NCBI GenBank assembly: GCA_037127655.1
Contig: JBAXXY010000071.1
Location: 1 to 13,387, forward strand
DNA length: 13,387 bases
Direction: 5' to 3'
DNA from: GWF2-38-69 sp037127655
GTDB lineage: Bacteria > Verrucomicrobiota > Lentisphaeria > Victivallales > GWF2-38-69
How positions within the stretch are numbered: position 1 is the stretch's first letter; every line of letters starts with the position of its first letter. Below the pieces are notes generated by a model. It saw only the letters and a list, made by a program, of their open reading frames with translations, was not told the origin of the DNA and searched no databases. A program made the position numbers and the translations under genes. Positions 7,275-13,387 of the stretch are shown here, piece by piece.

Positions 7275-9833
7275 ATGATTAAATTTGATCCTAAAAACTT
7301 AAAAGGACTTTCTAATGAAGAGGTACAAGAAAGACTAACTAAATTTGGCTATAATGAACTACCTTCTTCAAAGCCAAAAAGTATTATCCAGACTGCATTG
7401 GAAGTGGTAAGGGAGCCTATGTTTATACTCCTGATAATCTGCGGCACTCTATATCTTATTCTTGGTGATTTTCAGGAAGCAATTATGCTTCTGGGGTTTG
7501 TTTTCGTTATTATGGGAATAACTCTTTATCAGGAAAGAAAAACAGAAAAAGCCCTGGAGGCTCTCAAAGATCTTTCAAGCCCTAGAGCTCTGGTTATCCG
7601 GAACGGCGAAGAAATCCGTATTGCCGGGCGTGAAGTTGTTATAGATGACATAATTGCATTGAAAGAGGGCGACAGAGTTCCAGCCGATGCAGTTGTTCTG
7701 CAGTCAATCAACATTACAGTCGAAGAATCACTTCTTACTGGTGAATCTGTGCCTGTCAGAAAAGCTGACTGGGACGAAAAAATGCAAAGAGTTCAGCCTG
7801 GAGGAGATGATCTTCCGTTTGTTTACTCAGGAACAATGATAACGCAAGGGCAAGGATATGCGAAAGTCATTGCTACAGGAAGTGAAACCGAGCTAGGGAA
7901 AATCGGTAAGGCTCTTCAGAATGTCCAGGAAGAGGACACTAGACTTAAAAAGGAAACTGGAAGAATTGTCAAGATTCTTCTTCTTACCGGGATAGTTCTT
8001 TGCTTGGCTATAATCATCCTTTACGGCATAACAAGAGGCGATTTTATAAAAGGTTTTCTTGCTGGAATAACATTTGCCATGGCAATGCTTCCAGAAGAAT
8101 TTCCAGTTGTACTGACGATATTTATGGCATTGGGAGCCTGGAGAATCTCTAAAAAGAATGTGCTTACACGAAAGATTCCAGCAATTGAAACACTTGGCTC
8201 TGCTACTGTTTTATGTACTGACAAGACTGGTACAATCACACAGAACAAAATGAGAGTCGAAAAGATTTTTTCGAATGACTCATATTTTGTGACTGATGAC
8301 AAAAAAGATATAGGTTTACCAGAAAAATTTCATCTACTTGTCGAATATGGGATATTGGCTAGTCAGGATGACCCATTTGATCCAATGGAGAAAGCTATAA
8401 AAGAACTAGGGATATTCAAACTTTCAAATACCGAGCACTTGCATACGGATTGGAGTTTTATCCAGCAGTATCCGTTGTCTAAACAACTTCTGGCGATGTC
8501 GCATGTTTGGAATTCACCAGATGGAAATGAGTACATAATAGCCGCTAAAGGAGCACCTGAAGCTATAATGGACTTATGCCATCTCTCTGAAGAAAAGAAA
8601 AAATCTTTGTCGAAAATAATTGAAAGTATGGCTTCTGAGGGTTTGAGAGTTCTCGGCGCTGCAAAATCAAAGTTCAATCGAGAAGAACTTCCAGCTATAC
8701 AACATGATTTTGAATTTGAATTCCTTGGTTTTATAGGACTTTCTGATCCAGTAAGACCATCAGTAAAGGATGCGATTAAAGAATGCCATATGGCTGGCAT
8801 AAAAGTCGTAATGATAACTGGCGATTATCCCGTTACAGCTCAAAATATCGGCATGCAGATAGGTTTTGAGAATGCAGAAAATTATATTACCGGGGCTGAT
8901 CTTGAGAAACTTTCTGACGAAGAATTAAAGAACCGTATAAAAGATGTAAATATTTTTGCCAGAGTTGTGCCTGAGCAGAAGCTCAGAATAGTTAATGCTT
9001 TCAAAGCTAATGGGGAAATAGTCGCAATGACTGGTGATGGAGTAAACGATGCTCCGGCTCTAAAGTCCAGCCATATCGGAATTGCTATGGGGGGCAGAGG
9101 AACAGATGTGGCCAGAGAATCATCTGCACTTGTTCTGCTTGACGATGATTTTTCTTCAATAGTCTCAGCCGTTAGACTCGGGCGTCGTATTTTTGATAAT
9201 CTTGGCAAAGCAATGGGATATATTCTTTCAATACATATTCCCATAGCCGGAATGTCGCTGATACCTGTGCTTTCGGGAAGTCTGCCTCTGATTTTCTGGC
9301 CTATTCACATTGTTTTTCTTGAACTCATAATTGATCCTACATGCTCGGTCGTTTTTGAAGCAGAAGCAGAAGAAAAGAATATTATGGACAGACCTCCAAG
9401 AGGCATAAATGACCCGTTGTTTAGCTTTAAAAGAATTCTAATTAGCGTTCTTCAAGGGATTAGTATTTTAGCTGTCATCGGAGCTGTATATGGGATAGGA
9501 ATTTATCTTGGCAGGAATGATTCTGAAGTCAGAACATTGACATTCACAACTCTGGTTATTGCAAATGTGGCTTTGATTTTAACAAACAGGTCATGGACAA
9601 GAACCATATTAGAGATGCTAAAAACAAAAAATACCGCGTTAATAGGCGTACTAATAAGTGTAGTATTTTTTATGGGTCTAATTTTATATGTCCCATTCTT
9701 GCGAAATTTATTCAACTTTTCAATACTTCACTTGAACGATTTACTAATCTGCCTTGTTGCAGGCGTCATAAGTATTGTATGGTTTGAAATATTCAAGTTA
9801 ATCGCAAGAAAGAGGGTAAACTCAATTGTATGA
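7275..9833 (+). CDS. P-type cation-transporting ATPase (P2-like)
   Basis: This membrane ATP-driven cation pump has 852 aa and all catalytic elements: TGES actuator loop (155-158), DKTGT with phosphorylated Asp316, KGAPE of the nucleotide-binding domain (425-429), DPVRP (491-495), MITGD (513-517) and TGDGVNDAP (586-594). The cation-transporter N-terminal domain precedes TM1, and a six-helix C-terminal part follows the P-domain, as in P2 pumps. TM4 reads PEEFP (273-277) where SERCA/PMCA pumps have PEGLP and MgtA-type pumps PEMLP. TM6 reads LIIDP (Asp687), keeping the central acidic ligand. There are no N-terminal heavy-metal-binding domains, so it is not a P1B pump. Ca2+ is the family default, but the altered TM4 leaves the ion open. 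AAGGA lies 6 nt before the ATG. It overlaps the next gene by ATGA. Confidence 0.93.
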   Translation: MIKFDPKNLKGLSNEEVQERLTKFGYNELPSSKPKSIIQTALEVVREPMFILLIICGTLYLILGDFQEAIMLLGFVFVIMGITLYQERKTEKALEALKDLSSPRALVIRNGEEIRIAGREVVIDDIIALKEGDRVPADAVVLQSINITVEESLLTGESVPVRKADWDEKMQRVQPGGDDLPFVYSGTMITQGQGYAKVIATGSETELGKIGKALQNVQEEDTRLKKETGRIVKILLLTGIVLCLAIIILYGITRGDFIKGFLAGITFAMAMLPEEFPVVLTIFMALGAWRISKKNVLTRKIPAIETLGSATVLCTDKTGTITQNKMRVEKIFSNDSYFVTDDKKDIGLPEKFHLLVEYGILASQDDPFDPMEKAIKELGIFKLSNTEHLHTDWSFIQQYPLSKQLLAMSHVWNSPDGNEYIIAAKGAPEAIMDLCHLSEEKKKSLSKIIESMASEGLRVLGAAKSKFNREELPAIQHDFEFEFLGFIGLSDPVRPSVKDAIKECHMAGIKVVMITGDYPVTAQNIGMQIGFENAENYITGADLEKLSDEELKNRIKDVNIFARVVPEQKLRIVNAFKANGEIVAMTGDGVNDAPALKSSHIGIAMGGRGTDVARESSALVLLDDDFSSIVSAVRLGRRIFDNLGKAMGYILSIHIPIAGMSLIPVLSGSLPLIFWPIHIVFLELIIDPTCSVVFEAEAEEKNIMDRPPRGINDPLFSFKRILISVLQGISILAVIGAVYGIGIYLGRNDSEVRTLTFTTLVIANVALILTNRSWTRTILEMLKTKNTALIGVLISVVFFMGLILYVPFLRNLFNFSILHLNDLLICLVAGVISIVWFEIFKLIARKRVNSIV

Positions 9834-10606
9834 ACACACTCAATAGAAGAAATATCTGGCTAGTTGTAAAGACATTTATTCTAGTGATCATTCTGATCGG
9901 AATTAAGCTAATCTTGCATTTTTTTGGGTTTGAAGTAATCTCGATAAACGCACTGTTTTCAGGTATTGTCGCTGGAAATGTATTTCTTATGGGTTTCTTA
10001 TTGAGTGGAGTGCTCTCTGACTTCAAGGAAGCTGAAAAAATCCCAGGTGAAATTTCCTCAAACTTATCAGCCATATATGATGAATTTCTTACAATATATG
10101 AGAATAAGCAGAGCCTCATAGCTAAAAATGGAATGCTCCAAATGCAGAAGCTATCCGAAGATCTGGTTCAATGGTTCCATAAAAAAATAAAGACAAGAAT
10201 CATCCTCAGGCAAATCAGAGGGATAAATCATCTGGTCGGAGAACTTGAAAATGAGACACAGGCAACATTCATTGTGCGCCTAAAAAACGAAGCAACGAGT
10301 TTAAAGAAAACTATAATAAGGACGGATACTATTCGAGATACGGATTTCATTGCATCAGGGTACTTGATAGCAACTATTGTGACTCTGCTCCTATGTCTTG
10401 GTCTGACATTAGCTAAAATCGAGCCTTATTACGAATCATTGTTCTTTACGGCAGTCATATCCTTTTTAATGATATTTCTTCTGGTTCTTATCCATGATTT
10501 AGACAACCCGTTCAATTACAGCAATAAATTTTCCGCTGAAAATGTTTCACTCTATCCTTTAGAACGAATCATTGAAGATATAAAAGAAAATAATTCAAAT
10601 ATTTAG
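9830..10606 (+). CDS. Four-span membrane protein, bestrophin-like/DUF4239-like
   Basis: This 258-aa membrane protein starts inside the stop region of the ATPase gene (ATGA), so the two are translationally coupled. Predicted spans lie at about residues 9-32, 38-62, 174-196 and 200-222, with a charged, helical cytoplasmic segment of about 110 residues between spans 2 and 3. LSDFKEAEKIPGEIS after span 2 and HDLDNPF after span 4 recall the bestrophin-like/DUF4239 membrane proteins, in which a D-L-D-x-P-F motif follows the last span. I am not certain of the family. A role as channel or accessory subunit to the neighbouring pump is possible because of the coupling, but unproven. Confidence 0.75.
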   Translation: MNTLNRRNIWLVVKTFILVIILIGIKLILHFFGFEVISINALFSGIVAGNVFLMGFLLSGVLSDFKEAEKIPGEISSNLSAIYDEFLTIYENKQSLIAKNGMLQMQKLSEDLVQWFHKKIKTRIILRQIRGINHLVGELENETQATFIVRLKNEATSLKKTIIRTDTIRDTDFIASGYLIATIVTLLLCLGLTLAKIEPYYESLFFTAVISFLMIFLLVLIHDLDNPFNYSNKFSAENVSLYPLERIIEDIKENNSNI

Positions 10607-10641
10607 ATATTGCTCTTCAAACTTGAAAGTGCTTTATAATG

Positions 10642-10717
10642 TGGAGCCAATGAGCGGAATCGAACCGCTGACCTATTCATTACGAGTGAATTGCTCTACC
10701 ATCTGAGCTACATTGGC
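10642..10717 (-). tRNA. trnT: tRNA-Thr (anticodon CGU)
   Basis: This is a complete cloverleaf on the minus strand. The acceptor stem is GCCAATG with CATTGGC, the D stem GCTC/GAGC, the anticodon stem ATTCA/TGAAT with loop CTCGTAA (anticodon CGT, reading ACG for threonine), and the T stem AGCGG/CCGCT with loop TTCGATT. The discriminator base is T, and the 3' CCA is encoded at 10642-10644. There is no intron or mismatch. It reads ACG only, so further threonine tRNAs must lie elsewhere. Confidence 0.97.
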
Positions 10718-10738
10718 ATTAGATCATATTTCATAGAA

Positions 10739-10766
10739 ATTCTAAAGAGCTTCATAAGTTAGTCAA
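10739..10766 (-). promoter_or_regulatory. Promoter of tRNA-Thr
   Basis: On the minus strand TTGACT (10761-10766) and TAGAAT (10739-10744) are 16 bases apart, each a five-of-six match to the sigma70 consensus. The expected start near 10732 leaves about 15 nt of 5' leader before the mature tRNA, so the tRNA need not depend on transcription from the pseudouridine synthase gene. Confidence 0.65.
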
Positions 10767-10827
10767 GGTTAAAGAAAATAAAACCATTCTTCAAATGCAA
10801 ACTGTTTCACCCCAAGTCCCTTTATCA

Positions 10828-11532
10828 TTATCTATCCTGGATATTGCCAATCAGAGTATTAAAATAATCTGGCACTTTGGCTTCAAAAGTCATCTGCTCG
10901 CCGCTGATAGGGTGCTTGAAGGAAATCCATTTGGAATGAAGAGCTAAACGGCTATACCCGTCTTTGGTTCCATATTTGCGATCGCCTACGATAGGATGTC
11001 CCTTATCAGCCATATGTACGCGTATCTGATTCTTCCTGCCGGTCAAAAGATTAATCTCCAACAGACTAAATTGTTTGGTCTCTTTAAGCACCTTATAAGC
11101 AGTATGTGCCAGTTTTCCTTTCGTGGCATCAGTTGTGGAATAAACGACATAGGCCTTGTTTTCAGCTAGGTATGAGGTAATAATTCCCTCTTTTTGTACC
11201 AAATGCCCATAAACAACCGTGACATATTTCTTTTTCGTGTCTTGCCACTGATCCTGTAATTGTTCCTTAACTTCTTCGCTTTTTGCAAATATAAGTACGC
11301 CGGATGTCCACTGGTCCAGCCTATGAACAACGAAAATTCGGTTTCGCGATTTTTGACAGCCTTTGCGCACATATTCACTTAGAATGTAGGAAGCCGTCTT
11401 GAATTTATTAGTCGCCGTTCCCACTGTCAATAGTCCTGCAGGCTTATCTACCACTAGGATATCTCTATCTTCGTAGAGTATTTCTAAACCTCTTGGCAGA
11501 TGGGTGCCGGGCGAATGTTTTTTCTTAAGCAT
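10828..11532 (-). CDS. RluA-family RNA pseudouridine synthase
   Basis: This cytoplasmic enzyme isomerises uridine to pseudouridine in rRNA or tRNA. It has 234 aa and is a catalytic domain only, without an N-terminal S4 RNA-binding domain, so it is closer in build to RluA/TruC-type members than to RluC/RluD. It shows ILYEDRDILVVDKPAGLL (18-35), the catalytic motif HRLDQWTSGVLIFAKS with Asp73, the YVTVVYGHL strand (102-110), and LLTGRKNQIRVHMADKGHPIVGD near 184-206. The usual HRLDRxTSG reads HRLDQWTSG, with Gln-Trp after the catalytic Asp, a mild deviation. The start is preceded only by a weak AAGAGA. The target nucleotide cannot be told from sequence. The neighbouring tRNA gene is probably a chance neighbour. 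Confidence 0.92.
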   Translation of the reverse strand: MLKKKHSPGTHLPRGLEILYEDRDILVVDKPAGLLTVGTATNKFKTASYILSEYVRKGCQKSRNRIFVVHRLDQWTSGVLIFAKSEEVKEQLQDQWQDTKKKYVTVVYGHLVQKEGIITSYLAENKAYVVYSTTDATKGKLAHTAYKVLKETKQFSLLEINLLTGRKNQIRVHMADKGHPIVGDRKYGTKDGYSRLALHSKWISFKHPISGEQMTFEAKVPDYFNTLIGNIQDR

Positions 11533-11864
11533 ATTAATTTCTCTTATATTTTGTGCATTTTATGGGCGATTCCCACATTGCTATCATCGAGTCGTAAAAC
11601 ATGGGAAAAGAAGTATATCCTTGCTTAGTTATCCCGACATCGGGCTAATCTTTATTTCAAACAGAATATTGGCAGTGGTCTCTCATATTTAAAATTAGTA
11701 TAATGTTCTCAGTTTTTAGATTTCATGAAAGATTAAGAGTACGACTGTATGATTTTTTGCGAGAACATCAACTAGAAATGCTAAAAATGGCTCGATTTAC
11801 ATTTACTGTCGATGCTAGGAGAACTATTAAACTATTTAAATAACCAGCGCACTCAGTAAATCTA
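11533..11864. other. Intergenic region with hairpins, no gene seen
   Basis: This region between the divergent pseudouridine synthase and channel genes has no supportable coding frame. It holds a compact hairpin CCCGA-CA-TCGGG (11633-11644), flanked by TTAG/CTAA and followed by ATCTTTATTTC, which could be a weak rightward terminator. It also holds a wider inverted repeat, listed separately. Promoter elements for the leftward synthase gene must lie here, but none is convincing. Confidence 0.5.
11703..11768. repeat. Inverted repeat around a short palindrome
   Basis: ATGTTCTC (11703-11710) is the exact reverse complement of GAGAACAT (11761-11768), 50 bases apart. Inside is the perfect palindrome TTTCATGAAA (11721-11730). 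It lies about 100 bp upstream of the channel-gene promoter. It could be a regulator-binding pair, a large hairpin or a relic of an inserted element; nothing further identifies it. Confidence 0.35.
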
Positions 11865-11893
11865 TTAACAATAGTGAAGAAACATCTTATAAT
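11865..11893 (+). promoter_or_regulatory. Promoter of the TMEM175-like gene
   Basis: TTAACA (11865-11870) and a perfect TATAAT (11888-11893) are spaced by 17 bases. Transcription should start near 11900, about 38 nt before the channel start codon, which has only a weak CGGA as ribosome-binding site. Confidence 0.75.
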
Positions 11894-11937
11894 TCAAATT
11901 GATGCAAATAAATTTCTAGATCGTAATCGGATTTATT

Positions 11938-12525
11938 ATGAGTGAAACTTCAGATACAGGTTCAGCTAATAAAAATATTCTTAAACCAGAAAGACTTTCG
12001 GCATGGGTAGATGGAATATTTGCTTTTGCAATGACACTACTTGTGATTACTATTGATGTCCCTAAAGTTCCTATAGACCAGTTGGCGCATGCGGTATATT
12101 CCAACTGGCAGAATTTCACAGCATTTGTCACAAGTTTTTTATTATTAGCTGTATTTTGGATTCAGCACCAGAGAATATTCAATAATGTAGCAAGAATTAA
12201 TGAAACATTTATCTGGCTTAATATATTTAATATGATGTTTGTAGTATTTATTACTTTTACTACAAATCTTGTGGAAGATTACTCTCATTCTGTCTTCGCG
12301 ACTGTTATGTTCAATTCCAATTTATTGATAGTAGGATATGTGAACTGCATGCTTTATAAATGTGTTTACAGGTATAAACTTGTAGAAGTGGAATCATTGG
12401 ATATAAAACCAGAATTACATAGATTCTATGTCATCCCCATCACATCTATTCTTGCAATATTTGTTTCTTTTATTTTCCCTTCTCATGGGGGGGTTAGTAT
12501 ATCTATTAATCCCCATATACTATAG
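11938..12525 (+). CDS. TMEM175/DUF1211-family potassium channel-like protein, C-terminus shifted
   Basis: This 195-aa integral membrane protein is a bacterial relative of the lysosomal K+ channel TMEM175. The family signature on TM1 is present as RLSAWVDGIFAFAMTLLV (19-36), including the conserved Arg and the DG-x-FAFAMT pore helix, and FWIQHQRIF (73-81) is a second family hallmark. About five spans are visible, ending with ITSILAIFVSFIFP (168-181). After His183 the reading frame crosses seven G (12487-12493) and gives a polar, unlikely tail, GVSISINPHIL. One G fewer would give GGLVYLLIPIYYRF and so on to a stop at 12550, a credible sixth span. The gene as written is therefore probably frameshifted, by homopolymer slippage in the cell or by sequencing error. 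The tetrameric bacterial channels conduct K+ with modest selectivity. Confidence 0.88.
   Translation: MSETSDTGSANKNILKPERLSAWVDGIFAFAMTLLVITIDVPKVPIDQLAHAVYSNWQNFTAFVTSFLLLAVFWIQHQRIFNNVARINETFIWLNIFNMMFVVFITFTTNLVEDYSHSVFATVMFNSNLLIVGYVNCMLYKCVYRYKLVEVESLDIKPELHRFYVIPITSILAIFVSFIFPSHGGVSISINPHIL
12487..12493 (+). repeat. Seven-G homopolymer at a probable frameshift
   Basis: Seven consecutive G fall within codons 184-186 of the TMEM175-like gene, in an otherwise A+T-rich gene. Deleting one base joins the frame to a hydrophobic end that runs to TAA at 12548-12550, only 13 bp before the next gene. Adding one G gives an immediate stop. Such tracts are slippage-prone in replication and error-prone in base calling. 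Confidence 0.7.
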
Positions 12526-12563
12526 ATTTAAAAATATTTTAAAAACTTAACTTTTAAAGGCCT

Positions 12564-12875
12564 ATGAGTATAACTTGTAAAAACGATAATGGAACAATAG
12601 TGGTCAAAGTCACTGGCGAGATCAATGTATTAAATGCTGGTGAGTTCGAACAAGATGCTATCTTTGCCCTAAAAAATAACTCTTGCCCGCTTACAATAGA
12701 TTTTACAGAACTTAATTACATAAGTAGTTCTGGGCTAAGTGTTATTATAGCAGTTGCCAAAGAAGTAAAGCGGCAAAAAAGAAAAATGAATATTGTCCTT
12801 GCGGATGGTTTTGTAAAAGATATTATACATAAAACTGGGCTTGCTCCGTTTCTTGAAATAAGTGCTAAATCATAA
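12564..12875 (+). CDS. STAS-domain anti-anti-sigma-factor-like protein
   Basis: This 103-aa cytoplasmic protein is a single STAS domain of the SpoIIAA/RsbV type. Such proteins bind an anti-sigma kinase and release a sigma factor, and the kinase inactivates them by serine phosphorylation. The first strands read GTIVVKVTGEINVLNAGEFEQ (10-30). LTIDFTELNYISSSGLSVII (43-62) contains the phosphorylation-loop motif, normally D-S-[ST]-G-L, here S-S-S-G-L; Ser55 is the expected acceptor and the preceding Asp is replaced by Ser54. FVKDIIHKTGLAPFLEI forms the end. It is full length for the family. AAAGG precedes the ATG but at only 3 nt. No partner kinase, phosphatase or sigma factor lies in this window. 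It follows the channel gene closely, so the two may be co-transcribed. Confidence 0.87.
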   Translation: MSITCKNDNGTIVVKVTGEINVLNAGEFEQDAIFALKNNSCPLTIDFTELNYISSSGLSVIIAVAKEVKRQKRKMNIVLADGFVKDIIHKTGLAPFLEISAKS

Positions 12876-12926
12876 AGTAAATCAGATATAGATATTAAGA
12901 GGCTTTGGGAAAGGAAAATCAACTGA

Positions 12927-13370
12927 ATGAAACATTCTGCTGTTGAAAAAAGGACCATAGAATACATCAAAGACAAAATAGAGAATTTGCACAAAGGTTC
13001 TAAAGTCCTCTCTACTGAATATAAAGATAGCAAATCCAAGCTAGAGATCCAATGCGAGAAAGGTCATACATTTGATATGACCTGGGGGGATATATCGCAA
13101 AATCATTGGTGCATGAAATGTTCAGGCACTGAGAAAAGAACTTTAGAATATGTCAAAAATCAAATAGAAAATGTGTTACAACCGGGTTCTAAACTTCTTA
13201 GTACTGAATATACAAACAGTAAGTCCAAATTAGAGATTCAATGTAAAAAAAAACATAAATTCGAAATGAGTTGGAGTTTTATAACTCAGAACAGATGGTG
13301 TAAAATTTGTGAGATAGCAAATAAACTCAAACAGTCACAGAGGAATAAAACATTAGACGATTTGGAATAG
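12927..13370 (+). CDS. Tandem zinc-ribbon-like repeat protein, possibly truncated
   Basis: This 147-aa protein is made almost entirely of two copies of a 62-63-residue module (residues 7-68 and 69-131). Each has an EKRTxEY start, the block STEYxxSKSKLEIQC, and a Cys/His set: Cys43, His47, Cys62, Cys65 in the first and Cys106, His110, Cys125, Cys128 in the second. The pattern CxxxH...WCxxC suggests one zinc per module. Similar modules recur in long arrays in proteins of bacteria, phages and giant viruses, often attached to nuclease domains (recalled, not searched). The last residues, RNKTLDDLE, resemble the first strand of a third module, cut by TAG at 13368-13370, so this may be the front of a longer broken gene. 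AAGGA lies 11 nt upstream. Function unknown; nucleic-acid binding is likely. Confidence 0.75.
   Translation: MKHSAVEKRTIEYIKDKIENLHKGSKVLSTEYKDSKSKLEIQCEKGHTFDMTWGDISQNHWCMKCSGTEKRTLEYVKNQIENVLQPGSKLLSTEYTNSKSKLEIQCKKKHKFEMSWSFITQNRWCKICEIANKLKQSQRNKTLDDLE
12945..13319 (+). repeat. Two diverged tandem repeats within the zinc-ribbon gene
   Basis: Unit 1 (12945-13130) and unit 2 (13131-13319) encode the same module with one codon inserted in unit 2. The block coding for SKSKLEIQC is the best conserved at DNA level; third positions elsewhere have diverged, showing an old internal duplication still under protein-level selection. Confidence 0.8.
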
Positions 13371-13387
13371 CTGCATAGGCATTATAT

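Noticed and set aside
10607..10641. Terminator between the converging bestrophin-like gene and tRNA
   Set aside because: A TTCAA/TTGAA palindrome is present, but it is A+T-rich with a two-base loop and no T-run on either strand.
10642..10717. tRNA-Thr as an integration site of a mobile element
   Set aside because: I found no repeat of the tRNA 3' end, no integrase and no element-like genes on either side within the window.
1..13387. CRISPR array, insertion sequence or known defence system
   Set aside because: There are no regularly spaced repeats, transposase frames or terminal inverted repeats, and no recognisable defence genes beyond the uncertain zinc-ribbon protein.

Overview
The window is AT-rich bacterial DNA with closely spaced genes, several good Shine-Dalgarno sequences, sigma70-like promoters, secreted proteins with type I signal peptides and a two-component system. 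No marker gene in it allows a firm phylum assignment. The style (roughly one-third G+C, CCA encoded in the tRNA gene) fits a free-living, probably diderm bacterium, but that is inference.

Positions 1-3845, all minus strand. Reading from right to left there is a small exported OB-fold-like protein, a small exported lysine-rich protein, a secreted alpha/beta-hydrolase of the predicted-peptidase/esterase type, an OmpR-family response regulator and a sensor histidine kinase that runs off the left edge. The regulator and kinase genes overlap. The spacing of the others allows one transcription unit, though this is not proven.

Positions 3846-7134, plus strand. A divergent intergenic region carries a near-consensus promoter (TTGACA, 17 bp, TATAGT) and a leader with competing pairings that ends in a run of eight T. 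It precedes an NRAMP-superfamily transporter whose metal site is changed from DPGN to DAGG and from MPH to APW, the pattern of NRAMP-related magnesium transporters. Next come an unlisted 59-aa single-span membrane protein (5661-5840) and a soluble protein built of PRC-barrel, MgtE N-domain and CBS pair, i.e. the magnesium-sensing half of an MgtE channel without its pore. I read these three as one candidate Mg2+ uptake system with a separate gate or sensor and a small membrane subunit.

Positions 7275-10606, plus strand. A P2-like cation P-type ATPase with an unusual PEEFP membrane motif is translationally coupled (ATGA overlap) to a four-span membrane protein with bestrophin-like/DUF4239 traits. 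This continues the cation-transport theme.

Positions 10642-11532, minus strand. A complete tRNA-Thr(CGU) has its own promoter, and an RluA-family pseudouridine synthase lies upstream of it.

Positions 11865-13387, plus strand. A strong promoter precedes a TMEM175-like potassium channel gene whose C-terminus appears frameshifted at a seven-G tract. It is followed by a STAS-domain anti-sigma-factor-antagonist-like protein and then by a protein of two tandem zinc-ribbon-like repeats that stops just where a third repeat would begin.
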